From: an uncultured Alistipes sp.
GTDB lineage: Bacteria; Bacteroidota; Bacteroidia; Bacteroidales; Rikenellaceae
NCBI GenBank assembly: GCA_910587675.1
Contig: CAJUMU010000009.1
Span: 7,481 to 71,480 of the forward strand
Length of the DNA stretch: 64,000 nucleotides
Direction of reading: 5' to 3'
The notes below the pieces were generated by a model. That model was not told the origin of the DNA. It saw only the letters and a list, made by a program, of their open reading frames with translations, and searched no databases. Position numbers and translations under genes: made by a program. Positions 26,195 to 36,442 of the stretch are shown here, piece after piece; position 1 is the stretch's first letter; each line of letters begins with the position of its first letter.

Positions 26195-29038
26195 ATGCGT
26201 ATGAAATTTTTTGCCAAACTTTGTATTTCGGCGATATTGGCGGCCGCGGCCGTCGCGTCGCCGTCCAATGCGCAGACCAAAGCCACGGTCAGCGGCGCGG
26301 TAGTGGCCGCCGACACCAAAGCTCCCGTCGCCTATGCGCTGGTGCATCTCCCTGACGCGGGGCTTCAGGCCGTTACGGACAACAAGGGCGAGTTCCGTTT
26401 CAAAGCCGTGTCGGCGGGCAAACATAAGGTGGAGGTGACCTTTCTCGGTTACGAACCTCTGGAGACCGTAGTGACGGTGAAGGCGGGCGACAACAATGTC
26501 AAGCTCGAACTGCAACCGGCCAACTTCCGCGTCGAGGATGTGGTGGTGACGGCCGAAGCGGGCAAGGCGGGCGCAGCCACCTCGTCGACCATATCGCGCA
26601 CGGCCATCGACCACATACAGTCGACTTCGCTGTCGGACGTTATGAACCTCCTGCCCGGCTCCACCGTGCAGTCGACCGACAACCTCACCCTCGCGCAGGC
26701 GTCGACTTTCTCCATCCGCGGCGGCTCGAGCCTCGGCACGGCCGTCATCATGGACGGCACGCCGCTGTCGAACAACTCCAACATGCAGAACATGACTTCG
26801 GCGTTCGGCGGAGCTCCCGACCTGAAGAGCGCGCTGGCCAACGGCAACGCCGCTATGGCAACCCCCACCTCGGGCGTCGACATGCGTCAGATCTCGACCG
26901 ACAACATCGAATCGGTGGAGGTAATACGGGGCATCGCGTCGGCCGAGTACGGCGACATAACCTCGGGCGCGGTGCTGGTCAACACCAAGGCGGGCCGCGC
27001 GCCGCTTCAGGTGAAGCTGACGATGAACCCCAACCTCTATCAGGTGTCGGCCACGCACGGCATCCAGCTGGGCGAAAAGGCGGGACGGCAGGCGGGCGCG
27101 CTCAACTACAGCGCCGACTACACTTTCTCGCAGTACAAGCCCACCGAGGGATATTCGCATTACAGCCGCACGAATGCCACCGTGGGCTACACCAACAGCA
27201 TCGGCCGCTGGTACACCAACTCGACCCTTTCGGTCGGCGTCTACCGCGACAAGGACAAGCCCACCCCGGGTTACGAAGAGGACAAGGCTTACGGCTTGCA
27301 GAAGGAGAACCGCTACCGTTTCAACACCAAGGGCACGGTGTCGTTCGACAAAGGGTGGTTCAACAACATAAAATACGCCGCGTCGTTCACCCTGACCGAC
27401 AAGCACACCTACTTCGAGGATATGGCCATAAACTCCGAGTGGTCGTTCTCGACCTCGAAGACCGACGGCGAGACGCTCTCCAGCGTGCAGGGCGCGCCGA
27501 TCTACATGGAGGACGGCAGCGTGCTGGTCGACGGCACGAGCCCCGAAAAGGCGTGGAGATCGCCCAACAGCTACTTCTATGCCTACAACATTTACGGCAA
27601 GGAGCTCAACACATACGCTCAGGTGATAGCCAACTTCGCGGGCGAGGCGGGTCCCACGAGCCACTTCATAAAGTTGGGAGCCGACTTCAAGAACGACGGC
27701 AACACGGGCCGCGGCAAGGTCTTCGATCCCGACTGCCCGCCGCAGCGCAACCTGTCGTTCGACTACTCGACGCAGCGCGAGCGCGCATATGACGACATAC
27801 CCTTCATGTCGACGCTGGGCCTCTTCGCCGAGGAGTCTTTCAACCTCCGCTTCGCCCGCCGCAACCTCAACATCGTCGCGGGCGTGCGTTACGACAAGGT
27901 GTTCGACTTCGACGGCGTGGTGTCGCCGCGCATCAACGCATCGCTGGAGATCATCCCCAACAAACTCTTCGTGCGCGGAGGTTACGGCATCACGGCCAAG
28001 ACCCCCACGCTGGCCATACTCTATCCGCAGGAGGCCTATTTCGACCTGCTCAACTTCAACAACGCGCCGTCGACCTCCACGCCCGACGCGCAGAAGTTTC
28101 AGGTGATAACCACCCGCGTGTTCGACACCAAGAATTACGATCTGGAGATGGCCACCGCCACCAAATACGAAGCGGGCATCGACTTCAAGATCGGTCAGGT
28201 GCGCGGTGCGTTCACGGTGTTCAAGGATCGCAGCGACAACGGCTACACTTTCTCGCCGACTTTGGATTCGTATCGCAGCGTCGATCTGGTGAAGTACGCG
28301 GTGGCCGAGCTGCCCGAGGACGGCACGACGCTGCCCGTCTTGAAAGAGGAGTCGACCACCCCCGTGCTGCTCAGCTACGCCATGCCGACCAACAACGCGG
28401 CATGCGAGACGCGCGGCATCGAGATGTCGCTCGACTTCGGCCGCATCGACGCCATCCGCACCCGCTTCATCCTCGACGGAGCGTGGACGCGCACCGAGAC
28501 ATGGCACAACGGCTACTCTTTCCGCCGAGCGTCGTCGGGCAACATCGACGACCACATGGGAGTCTTCGCCGACGGCGTGCACAACTACCGCGAGATATTG
28601 TCGACCAACCTCAAGGCCGTGCACAACATCCCGAGCATCGGGTTCGTAATCTCGGCCACGGCCAACGTGGTATGGAGCGAGAATGCGTGGCAGAAGTTCA
28701 TCGACGACGAGATCCCCGTGAAGTACATCTCGGTCGCCGACGGCAAGGTGTACGATTTCGACGAGTCGATGTTCGAGCTGGACGAGTTCAAGGCGATCGA
28801 CGTGCGCAAGGAGCTGGACGTGCGCCGCAATATCAAGGACAGCTACATGTCGCCCCTGCTGTGCGTCAACGTCAACCTCACCAAGGAGATAAAGGATTAC
28901 CTGCGCATATCGTTCTATGCCAACAACGCGTTCCGCAGCACGCCGCTGTGGCAGAGCACCAAGACCCCGGGCAAGTTCGTCCGCCGCAACAAGGATACCT
29001 TCTTCTTCGGACTCTCGCTCACCGCAATAATCAAATAA
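26195..29038 (+). CDS. TonB-dependent outer-membrane receptor
   Basis: 947 aa from ATG 26195 (a second ATG at 26201 is equally possible). A signal peptide ends near SPSNAQ. A CarboxypepD-regulatory-like domain (about 28-105, with the GEFRF and YEP strands) precedes a plug domain (about 115-290, with FSIRGGSSLGTAVIMDGTPL and SVEVIRGIASAEYGDITSGA). A large beta-barrel follows and ends in an aromatic/hydrophobic strand (FFFGLSLTAIIK). It imports a ligand across the outer membrane with energy from TonB. It is not followed by a SusD gene, so it is probably not a glycan SusC/D pair; its partners here are a DUF4876 lipoprotein, a DUF6850 barrel and three protease-like proteins. First gene of that operon. 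Confidence 0.92.
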   Translation: MRMKFFAKLCISAILAAAAVASPSNAQTKATVSGAVVAADTKAPVAYALVHLPDAGLQAVTDNKGEFRFKAVSAGKHKVEVTFLGYEPLETVVTVKAGDNNVKLELQPANFRVEDVVVTAEAGKAGAATSSTISRTAIDHIQSTSLSDVMNLLPGSTVQSTDNLTLAQASTFSIRGGSSLGTAVIMDGTPLSNNSNMQNMTSAFGGAPDLKSALANGNAAMATPTSGVDMRQISTDNIESVEVIRGIASAEYGDITSGAVLVNTKAGRAPLQVKLTMNPNLYQVSATHGIQLGEKAGRQAGALNYSADYTFSQYKPTEGYSHYSRTNATVGYTNSIGRWYTNSTLSVGVYRDKDKPTPGYEEDKAYGLQKENRYRFNTKGTVSFDKGWFNNIKYAASFTLTDKHTYFEDMAINSEWSFSTSKTDGETLSSVQGAPIYMEDGSVLVDGTSPEKAWRSPNSYFYAYNIYGKELNTYAQVIANFAGEAGPTSHFIKLGADFKNDGNTGRGKVFDPDCPPQRNLSFDYSTQRERAYDDIPFMSTLGLFAEESFNLRFARRNLNIVAGVRYDKVFDFDGVVSPRINASLEIIPNKLFVRGGYGITAKTPTLAILYPQEAYFDLLNFNNAPSTSTPDAQKFQVITTRVFDTKNYDLEMATATKYEAGIDFKIGQVRGAFTVFKDRSDNGYTFSPTLDSYRSVDLVKYAVAELPEDGTTLPVLKEESTTPVLLSYAMPTNNAACETRGIEMSLDFGRIDAIRTRFILDGAWTRTETWHNGYSFRRASSGNIDDHMGVFADGVHNYREILSTNLKAVHNIPSIGFVISATANVVWSENAWQKFIDDEIPVKYISVADGKVYDFDESMFELDEFKAIDVRKELDVRRNIKDSYMSPLLCVNVNLTKEIKDYLRISFYANNAFRSTPLWQSTKTPGKFVRRNKDTFFFGLSLTAIIK

Positions 29039-29054
29039 CCCAACCACACGCATC

Positions 29055-30347
29055 ATGAAAAGATATATACGCAACATAGCCGCCCTCGCCGTCGCGCTGA
29101 CGGCAAGCGCGTGCGCCGAGATGATGACCGACGCCGATGAGGCGGAGGTTATACGCTACATCGAAGTGGCCTACAAGGTCGACATACACGACTTCACCGA
29201 CGCCGACGGCAACTCCGTCAGCGCCCCCGCCGAGTGGTTCGACGAGTTGGAAGTGAAGTTCAACAACTTCGCGGAGCTGACGGAGACCGTCGTTCCCGTC
29301 GACGCCCAAGGCATAGCCCGCGCGCGGATCACCCCGGGCATCTACAACGTCACGGTGCGCAAGACCGAGAAACTCGACGGCAAGAGCTACATCCTCAACG
29401 CGTTGAACCAGAACGTGCCGTTGATCGACGACGTGTCGGCCGACCAGATAGGCGACGCGACCACCATATCGGTGCGTCCGATCCTCGGCTCGCCGCTCTG
29501 TTTCCGCGAGATATACTATGCGGGCGCCCCGGGCAACTATTTCCGCGGGCAGTTCTATGAGATCTACAACAACGGCGACGAGGTGGTATATCTCGACCAT
29601 CTCTGCCTGACGCAGCTCCACCCCGCCTACGCCACGGCGACCCTGCCCAAGTGGCCCGACGAGGACGGAGTCGACAAATACGCCTACGGCGTCACGCTGT
29701 GGCAGATACAGGGCGACGGCGACGACTGGCCCCTGCTCCCGGGCGAGTCGGTCGTAATCTCGCAGGAGGCCGCCGACCACACCAAGATCGCCAGCTTCTC
29801 GGGTTCGTTCGGACTTATCGACAACTCGAAGTCGGAGTGGGAGTGCTGGGCGGGCAACCCGCAGCGCGTGAACGAGGAGGTGCCCGACCTGCCGTATGTG
29901 TTCTGGTCGGGAACCATCATCAAGTTGCAGTGGCTCACAGCGGTCAGCGGCTCGGCCTTCTGTCTCTACCAGCCCGGGCGCAACCTTGAGTTCGGCGACG
30001 ACGACTATTGGAAAGTGGGCGTCACCACGCAGTGCGTGGTGGGCGGCTCGGGACAGCAGTTCGCCCGCATGCCAGTGGGCGACATACTCGATGCCGTGGA
30101 GCTGATCCCCACCATGAGCGACCTCAACATGAAGCGCATCCCGGGCATAATCGATTCGGGCGCGGCTTCGGTGGGCGGCACCTATTTGGGCAAGAGCATC
30201 TGCCGCAAGGTGGTCGCCACGCGCGACGACGGCACGCCGATATATCAGGACACCAACAACTCGACCGACGATTTCGAGGTGATGGACCGCCCCGCGATAC
30301 GTCGCAACGGCGAGAAACGTCCCTCGTGGAGTCCTTGGGCCGAATAG
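29055..30347 (+). CDS. DUF4876 family lipoprotein
   Basis: 430 aa. Lipoprotein signal peptide with lipobox ASAC (Cys20). An early carboxypeptidase-regulatory-like or Ig-like segment (about 30-130) leads into a region with FYEIYNNGDEVVYLDHLC, reminiscent of lamin-tail-type beta sandwiches, as in DUF4876 proteins. It probably sits on the outer membrane or cell surface and may present the ligand to the receptor encoded 16 bp upstream. The DUF6850 barrel gene follows after 28 bp. This trio (TonB receptor, DUF4876, DUF6850) recurs in Bacteroidales genomes as far as I recall; its substrate is not known to me. Confidence 0.78.
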   Translation: MKRYIRNIAALAVALTASACAEMMTDADEAEVIRYIEVAYKVDIHDFTDADGNSVSAPAEWFDELEVKFNNFAELTETVVPVDAQGIARARITPGIYNVTVRKTEKLDGKSYILNALNQNVPLIDDVSADQIGDATTISVRPILGSPLCFREIYYAGAPGNYFRGQFYEIYNNGDEVVYLDHLCLTQLHPAYATATLPKWPDEDGVDKYAYGVTLWQIQGDGDDWPLLPGESVVISQEAADHTKIASFSGSFGLIDNSKSEWECWAGNPQRVNEEVPDLPYVFWSGTIIKLQWLTAVSGSAFCLYQPGRNLEFGDDDYWKVGVTTQCVVGGSGQQFARMPVGDILDAVELIPTMSDLNMKRIPGIIDSGAASVGGTYLGKSICRKVVATRDDGTPIYQDTNNSTDDFEVMDRPAIRRNGEKRPSWSPWAE

Positions 30348-30375
30348 TGTAAACGCATAAAACAGAAACGCAACT

Positions 30376-31962
30376 ATGAGAAACATAAAACTTACGATAG
30401 CGTCATTGGCCGTAACGGCGATAGTGTCGGGCGCGGCGGCTCAGGAGCCCGCAGAGGCGTCGACGCCCGCCGGCATCGAGCGCAAGAAGATGGAGAGCCT
30501 CTGGTTCACCCACACCGACAACGCCGCGGGCGCACAGCTCGACGCGATGGGGCGTTACAGCCGTCTGGGCATAAAGTACGACAAGACCAAGGGCGGTTAC
30601 AAACGCGCGCAGGAGGGCGTCAATAACGACTCTTACGGCTTCTCGACCGACGGAGGCGGCACGTTCGACAATCTGGGCGGCGCATTCCTTTGGGGTTACT
30701 TCGACTACACGCACGACAAGATCCGCGACGCGCGTTTCAATGCCTCGCTCATCGACCCGCTGCGCGGCATGCCTTATTACATCGCCGACCGCAACCTGAG
30801 CGACTGGATCAATCAGGATTATTCGCTCGGACTGAAGGCCGCCACGCCCGCGCTGTGGGACCGCCTGATCTTCGGTATAGGGCTCGACTACACCAACGCG
30901 CAGGGAGCCAAGCAGATGGATCCCCGCCCGAAGGTGCTGATGTCGAAATTCGCCGTCACGCCCTCGGTAGTCGTCACCGCGGGCCGTCACGCCGTGGGAG
31001 CCGATTTCGCGTACAGCTCGCGCCGCGAGGACGGATTGAGCATGAACTCCGTGATCATCGTGAACCAGCCCGTTTGGGAGATGCTGGGCACGGGATTCTT
31101 CACCGAGGGCGAGATCGGCGCGGGAATGTCGGGCTTGCGCGACTACAACGCCAACTCGCTCGGCGGAGGAGTGCAATACTCCTTCTCGACCGACAAGATA
31201 AAGGTGCTGCTCTCGGGCGAATACACCCACACCGTGGAGGATGCCGGCAACCACTACACCACGCCCAAGACCGTCGGCACCACCAAGGAGAACATATGGG
31301 TCGGCAAGCTCGATCTGTTGTGGAGCCTCGACGATAATAATGCGCTGTCGTTCGACGCCGAGTATTACGACCGCAGCCTCGACGGAATCGAGTATGTGCA
31401 GATATTCGACAACACTTACGAGGTGAGCCAATGGGTAGTCCTTTCGAAGAATATACGTTCGAATTGGTCGACCCGCCGCGCGGGATTCTCGCTCGACTAC
31501 ATGAACAAGGACGGCGGCGACGCCTACCGCTGGCTGGCTGGCGTCGATCTGCGTTACGAGAAGTTCTCGGACATATACTACATCCCCCGCAGCACGCAGA
31601 ACGTGGACGACATCCGCATCGAGCTGCGCGCCAAGAAGAACTTCCGCTTCGGCGACAACTCCATCCTCCTCGGGGCGCGCGGGTCGTACAAGAACGTGCT
31701 CGACAGCGACCGCGCTTACGGCGGCAACAACTCCTCGTCGGAGATCTACACCGAAATGGTGCTGCACGATTACGACTACATGCGCTGCGACAGCTATTCG
31801 CTGGGCGGCGAGCTGACCTATACGCGTCACGGCATCTTCAACGGACGCACGTCGATCTTCGCCAAGGCTTCGGCCGACTGTCTGAAGGCTTGCGACTCGA
31901 AGATCGGCCGCGATCTCGGACGCCGCGGATTCCTCGCGGTCGAGGTGGGATTGGCGTTTTAA
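30376..31962 (+). CDS. DUF6850-type outer-membrane beta-barrel protein
   Basis: 528 aa. A signal peptide (cleaved after SGAAAQ) is followed by alternating amphipathic strands with many aromatic residues at strand ends (for example LGGAFLWGYFDYTHD and VHSTRRAGFSLDYMN-like stretches), without any plug domain. The last residues (GFLAVEVGLAF) end in phenylalanine, the usual C-terminal signal of outer-membrane barrels. The call to DUF6850 rests mainly on position after a DUF4876 gene and overall appearance. Possible role: a pore, or a partner of the TonB receptor. The first C25-like gene follows after 34 bp. Confidence 0.72.
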   Translation: MRNIKLTIASLAVTAIVSGAAAQEPAEASTPAGIERKKMESLWFTHTDNAAGAQLDAMGRYSRLGIKYDKTKGGYKRAQEGVNNDSYGFSTDGGGTFDNLGGAFLWGYFDYTHDKIRDARFNASLIDPLRGMPYYIADRNLSDWINQDYSLGLKAATPALWDRLIFGIGLDYTNAQGAKQMDPRPKVLMSKFAVTPSVVVTAGRHAVGADFAYSSRREDGLSMNSVIIVNQPVWEMLGTGFFTEGEIGAGMSGLRDYNANSLGGGVQYSFSTDKIKVLLSGEYTHTVEDAGNHYTTPKTVGTTKENIWVGKLDLLWSLDDNNALSFDAEYYDRSLDGIEYVQIFDNTYEVSQWVVLSKNIRSNWSTRRAGFSLDYMNKDGGDAYRWLAGVDLRYEKFSDIYYIPRSTQNVDDIRIELRAKKNFRFGDNSILLGARGSYKNVLDSDRAYGGNNSSSEIYTEMVLHDYDYMRCDSYSLGGELTYTRHGIFNGRTSIFAKASADCLKACDSKIGRDLGRRGFLAVEVGLAF

Positions 31963-31996
31963 GACACTGTCAAGAGAAACATAAAACGGTATATAA

Positions 31997-34180
31997 ATGA
32001 TTCGAAAAACAAGACTCTGCGCGCTCCTGCTCCTCGCCGCGACATGCTTCGCGGCCACGGTCCGCGCGCAGCAGGTGGAACGACCCGCCGTCGAGGGCCC
32101 CTCGTCGTTCGCCGTGATAACCGACAGCCTCACCTACGTAAACTGTCGGCAGCAGATCGCGCTCTACAAACAGACCGTCGAGAGCGAGGGGCTGCCCGTA
32201 TTCGTCGCCTATGCGCAATGGCAGTCGCCCGACGAGGTGCGCGCGCTCCTGAAACGCCTCCATGACGAGGAGGCTCTGGAGGGGTGCGTGCTGATCGGCG
32301 ACGTGCCCATAGCGATGATAACCCGCGCCCAGCACCTCACCTCGGCGTTCAAGATGGACGAACGCAAATTCCCCCTCAGCGAGTGCTCGGTGCCTTCGGA
32401 CCGCTTTTACGACGACTTCGACCTGAAGTTCACCCCGCGCGACGAGCCGAGCGAGGGGCTCATGCACTTCTATGCCATGGCGCCCGACTCGCCGCAATAC
32501 ATCTCGTGCGACATCTACTCGGCCCGCATCAAGCCGCAGGCCGGCAACGGCGATCCCTATGCGCAGATCGCCCGCTATCTGGAGAAGGCCGTGCGCGAAC
32601 ACCGCTGGGGCAACGAGTTCGACACCTTCGTATCCTACACGGGCCACGGATCCTACTCCAACTCGCTCACCGCATGGCGCAGCGAGCAGCAGATCACCCG
32701 CGAACAGTTCGGCGACCGCTTCTCGCGCCGCAATACGGCCAAATATCTGCGCTACTCGATGGATCCCTACATGAAATACGACCTTATCCGCGAGTTGAGG
32801 CGCAAGGATCTCGACTTCATGGTGTTCCACGAGCACGGCGACTACTACCGCCAATACGTCTCGGGCGACCCCGTGACCGACGAGACCGAGGCACATATCG
32901 AGCAGATGGAGACGCGCCTGCGCTCGCTCTACCGCCGCAACCCCGAGTCGGCCCGCAAGACGGCCGCCGCGTGGGGATTGGACTCGACGTGGTACGCCGA
33001 CGCCGAAACGCCCGCCGCCATCGAGAAGGATTCGCTGCTCGACCTGCGTCTGGGCATCATCAACGAGGAGATCGACGACATACGTCCCAACGCCCGCATG
33101 GTGGTGTTCGACGCATGTTTCAACGGCGATTTCCGCAACGGCGACTACATAGCGGGCAAGTACATCTTCTCCGAGGGCGACTGCTGCGTGGCGTGGGCCA
33201 ACAGCGTGAACGTGCTTCAGGACAAATCGGCGTTCGACCTGCTCGGCCTGCTGGCCCGCGGCATCCGCATAGGCGTATGGGCCAAGCACATCAACATACT
33301 CGAATCGCACATCTCGGGCGATCCGACCCTCGCGTTCCGCAGCCCCGACGCCGAGCGGCTCGACATCAACCGCAACGTGCTGCGCAAGGAGCCCGAATAC
33401 TGGCTCGCGCAGCTCGACAGCGACATCCCCGACATGCGTTCGCTCGCCTTGATACGCCTCTATGAGGAGAACTATCCCGAGACGCCGAAAGTGCTGCTCG
33501 ACCAATTTCTTAATTCGCCGTATGCCGTGGTGCGCCACACCGCGTTCCGCCTTGCGGAGAGCCTCGACGGGCCCGAGTTCAAGACCATACTCATGGCGTC
33601 GGTGCGCGACGAGTTCGAGTTCCTGCGCCGCATAGGCGTCACGCGCATGGGCCGCGTGGGCGACGACGACTTCATCCCGCTGCTCGTCGACACCTACATC
33701 GACGACCACAACTCTGCGCGCGTGGTGTTCCAGACCGTGCAGTCGCTCAAATGCTTCGACCGCGACAAGGTGAAGGCGGCCATCGAGAAGCGGTTCGAGA
33801 ATGCCGATTTCTACAACGCCGAGAACTATCGCAAGGCGTTGCTGGCCGCCCTCGACACGCAGACGGTGAAGGGCATGCCCAAGGATCTGGCCGACATAGC
33901 CGACCGCGAGGATCCGAAGTGGCGCAAGTTCTACATCTCCTATCTCAAGAACCGCCCTCTGAACCAGTTCGCCGACGAGTTCGCCCGCATCCTCTGCGAC
34001 GAGACCGAGCCCGAGGACCTGCGCGTATGTATGGCCGAGGCGTTGGCGTGGTTCGACCTCTCGGTGAACAGGGGCGTGATAATCGAGGCCTGCGAAAGGC
34101 TGCTGGAGAAGGGCGGCATGTCGGAGGAGCTGACGCGCGAGGTGACGCGCGCCCGCACCCGCCTCACTTCCGAAAAATAG
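31997..34180 (+). CDS. Exported C25-like (gingipain-type) protease homologue with HEAT repeats, paralogue A
   Basis: 727 aa. Signal peptide cleaved near VRAQ (about 25). Residues 35-445 show a clan CD/C25-like pattern: GDVPIAM (101-107), SDRFYDDFDLKF (134-145), TGHGS (215-219, His217), FHEHGD (277-282, His280), FDACFNGDF (371-379, Cys374) and SGDPTL (440-445). In gingipains the catalytic His and Cys are found in GHGS and VACVNGDF contexts, so the resemblance is close. The His217-Cys374 gap is far longer than the about 33 residues of gingipain R, and a second conserved His lies between. Residues 470-720 are helical HEAT-like repeats. No T9SS C-terminal domain. Probably a periplasmic or surface peptidase; activity unproven. 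Confidence 0.75.
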   Translation: MIRKTRLCALLLLAATCFAATVRAQQVERPAVEGPSSFAVITDSLTYVNCRQQIALYKQTVESEGLPVFVAYAQWQSPDEVRALLKRLHDEEALEGCVLIGDVPIAMITRAQHLTSAFKMDERKFPLSECSVPSDRFYDDFDLKFTPRDEPSEGLMHFYAMAPDSPQYISCDIYSARIKPQAGNGDPYAQIARYLEKAVREHRWGNEFDTFVSYTGHGSYSNSLTAWRSEQQITREQFGDRFSRRNTAKYLRYSMDPYMKYDLIRELRRKDLDFMVFHEHGDYYRQYVSGDPVTDETEAHIEQMETRLRSLYRRNPESARKTAAAWGLDSTWYADAETPAAIEKDSLLDLRLGIINEEIDDIRPNARMVVFDACFNGDFRNGDYIAGKYIFSEGDCCVAWANSVNVLQDKSAFDLLGLLARGIRIGVWAKHINILESHISGDPTLAFRSPDAERLDINRNVLRKEPEYWLAQLDSDIPDMRSLALIRLYEENYPETPKVLLDQFLNSPYAVVRHTAFRLAESLDGPEFKTILMASVRDEFEFLRRIGVTRMGRVGDDDFIPLLVDTYIDDHNSARVVFQTVQSLKCFDRDKVKAAIEKRFENADFYNAENYRKALLAALDTQTVKGMPKDLADIADREDPKWRKFYISYLKNRPLNQFADEFARILCDETEPEDLRVCMAEALAWFDLSVNRGVIIEACERLLEKGGMSEELTREVTRARTRLTSEK

Positions 34181-34200
34181 AGCGTAAAAACAAGACTGCA

Positions 34201-36435
34201 ATGAAAAACATCATATTCACACTCGCGGCCCTCGCGGCATTCGTCATGCCCGCCGACGCCGCCAAAACCCGAATAACGGTCGAGCGGCCCGCCTCGAAGC
34301 GCGCCACCTCGTTCGCCATCGTGATCGACGCCGAGACCTATCGTCGCTGCCGCGCCGAAGTCGAGGCCTACCGCGACGCTCTCGACCGCGACGAACTGGC
34401 CGTCTACATCCTCTCGGCCGAGTGGCAGACGCCCGACGAGGTGCGCGGCTGCCTCGCGCGAATCTATGAATCGAACCTGAAGCGTATGCCTCTGGAGGGC
34501 GCCGTGTTCATCGGCGACGTGCCTTTCGTGAGCGTGCAGAACGCGCAGCACATGACCACGGCGTTCAAGATGAACGAGCGGACCTTTCCCAAGGACGAAG
34601 CCTCGGTGACGAGCGACCGTTTTTACGACGATCTGCATCTGAAATTCGAGTTCATCGAACGCGATTCGATCAACCCTCTGCGATTCTACTACCGCCTCTC
34701 GCCCGATTCGCCGCAGCGGCTCGATCCGACCTTCTATTCGGGTCGTATCCTCTACCCCGAGCAGCTCGGGGGCGACAAGTACGAGGCCATCGCGCGCTAC
34801 CTGCGCAAGGCGGTGGCCGAGCGGACCAAGGACGTCGATCTGGACCACGTGGTCACATACGCGGGCCACGGCTACAACTCCGACTGCCTCACGGCGTGGA
34901 TGGACGAGCGCATAGCCATAGGCGAGATGTTCCCGCAGGTGGTGCGCAACGACTTTCGGGCCCTCACGCAGCTCAACTTCCGCATGGAGGAGAACATGAA
35001 ATACAACATCTTCGACCAGTTGGCCCGTCCCGAGGTCGACGTGATGCTGTTCAACGAGCACGGCTCGCCCGACAAACAGCACATCAGCGCCGAGGGCGAA
35101 CCCGAGACGTTCGAGGCCCGCGCCGAGGCCCTGCGCAGCGAGATATACTACATGCTCGCGCGCGAGAAGCGCAAGCCCGACGGCGACGTGGCGGGCGCGG
35201 TGGAGTACTTCAAGGAGAGATATCGCCTCACCGACAAATTCTTCGAGGAGTTCTTCGCTCCCGCCGAGAAGGGGACGTCGGGCCGCGAGGGCGATCTCAC
35301 GCTCGACGATCTGAAAGACAAGCGTCCGCAGCCCCGTTTCGTGATGTTCAACGCCTGCTACAACGGGTCGTTCCATCGCGCCGGCTACATCGCGGGCAGC
35401 TACATATTCTCCGACGGACGCACCGTCGCGGCGCAGGGCAACACGGTGAACGTGTTGCAGGACCGCTGGACGTACGAAATGCTGGGACTCATCTCGCACG
35501 GCGTCCGCATCGGACAGTACAACCGCCTGATCGCCACCCTCGAGGGGCATATCATAGGCGACCCGACGTTCCGTTTCGCATCCGTCGACGATCTCTGCCT
35601 CTCCCGCATGATGACGACGCGCCGTTGCGATACGGCCGACGCGGCGGCGAACGCCCGCAACGCCGCCTACTGGCGCGAGCTGATCGACGTCGACAACGCC
35701 GACGTGCGGAGCCTCGCGCTGCGCATGCTCGCCGACGGCGGCATGATCTCGGCCGCGGAGCTGCTTGTAGAATACCGCGAATGTCCCTTCGCCACCACCC
35801 GCATGGAGTGCCTGAAGCTCCTCGCGCGCCACGGATGCCGTCCCGAGACGGTCGCGGCGGTGGGCGAAGCGTTGTACGACAGCTACGAAACGGTGCGCCG
35901 CAACGCAGCGACATACGCGTGGATGCTCGGCGCGCCCGAACTTACGTATAAGGCTGCCGCGGCGGCGGTGAACTGCCGCGAGTCGCAGCGCGTGGCCTAC
36001 ATACTTTCGAAGGCTCTGCAACTCGCCCCCGAGGGGCACGCTTCGGCGGCATGCGCGGCGGCGATCGACGAGTCGGGTTATCCGACCGACCGCAGCGGCG
36101 CCCTCGACGAGTGGAGAGAGTCCGTCGCCGCCATGCAGAAGGCCAAGCATCGGGAGATGGCGCAGCTCTTCGACCCCGAGGCTCCCGCCGCGCGCCGCAC
36201 CGCGGCCGTAAGATCGGTGCGCAACAACACCTATCACGAGTACGTGCCGCAGCTCATCGAGCTTCTGAAAGACGAGTCGCAGCCCGTCGAACTGCGCGTC
36301 ATGACCGCCGAGGCGTTGGGTTGGTTCACGCTCTCGTATCGCAAGGACGAGATCGTGCGGGCCTGCCGCGCGCTGCGCACCTCCGACAAGGAACTGGCCG
36401 CCGAAGTACGTCGAACCGTAAACAGATTACTTTAA
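34201..36435 (+). CDS. Exported C25-like protease homologue with HEAT repeats, paralogue B
   Basis: 744 aa from ATG 34201; a longer frame would extend into paralogue A. Signal peptide MKNIIFTLAALAAFVMPADA. Same layout as its neighbours: FIGDVPF (103-109), SDRFYDDLHLKF, YAGHGY (220-225, His223), NEHGSP (285-290, His287), FNACYNGSF (383-391, Cys386) and IGDPTF (452-457). It replaces the Asp before Ala-Cys by Asn. The stretch between the second His and the Cys is about 20 residues longer than in paralogue C. HEAT-like helices fill about 480-740. It follows paralogue A by 20 bp and precedes paralogue C by 7 bp, so the three are surely co-transcribed. Confidence 0.75.
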   Translation: MKNIIFTLAALAAFVMPADAAKTRITVERPASKRATSFAIVIDAETYRRCRAEVEAYRDALDRDELAVYILSAEWQTPDEVRGCLARIYESNLKRMPLEGAVFIGDVPFVSVQNAQHMTTAFKMNERTFPKDEASVTSDRFYDDLHLKFEFIERDSINPLRFYYRLSPDSPQRLDPTFYSGRILYPEQLGGDKYEAIARYLRKAVAERTKDVDLDHVVTYAGHGYNSDCLTAWMDERIAIGEMFPQVVRNDFRALTQLNFRMEENMKYNIFDQLARPEVDVMLFNEHGSPDKQHISAEGEPETFEARAEALRSEIYYMLAREKRKPDGDVAGAVEYFKERYRLTDKFFEEFFAPAEKGTSGREGDLTLDDLKDKRPQPRFVMFNACYNGSFHRAGYIAGSYIFSDGRTVAAQGNTVNVLQDRWTYEMLGLISHGVRIGQYNRLIATLEGHIIGDPTFRFASVDDLCLSRMMTTRRCDTADAAANARNAAYWRELIDVDNADVRSLALRMLADGGMISAAELLVEYRECPFATTRMECLKLLARHGCRPETVAAVGEALYDSYETVRRNAATYAWMLGAPELTYKAAAAAVNCRESQRVAYILSKALQLAPEGHASAACAAAIDESGYPTDRSGALDEWRESVAAMQKAKHREMAQLFDPEAPAARRTAAVRSVRNNTYHEYVPQLIELLKDESQPVELRVMTAEALGWFTLSYRKDEIVRACRALRTSDKELAAEVRRTVNRLL

Positions 36436-36442
36436 TCCTATC

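Noticed and set aside
26075..29077. 1000-codon open frame antisense to the TonB receptor
   Set aside because: A shadow of the receptor gene, His/Arg-rich without domains; the plus-strand protein is a clear TonB receptor.
33940..36237. Long antisense frame across C25-like paralogue B (and similar ones at 31970-34201 and 36776-38416)
   Set aside because: Mirror frames of the three paralogues; their mutual similarity only reflects the similarity of the real genes.
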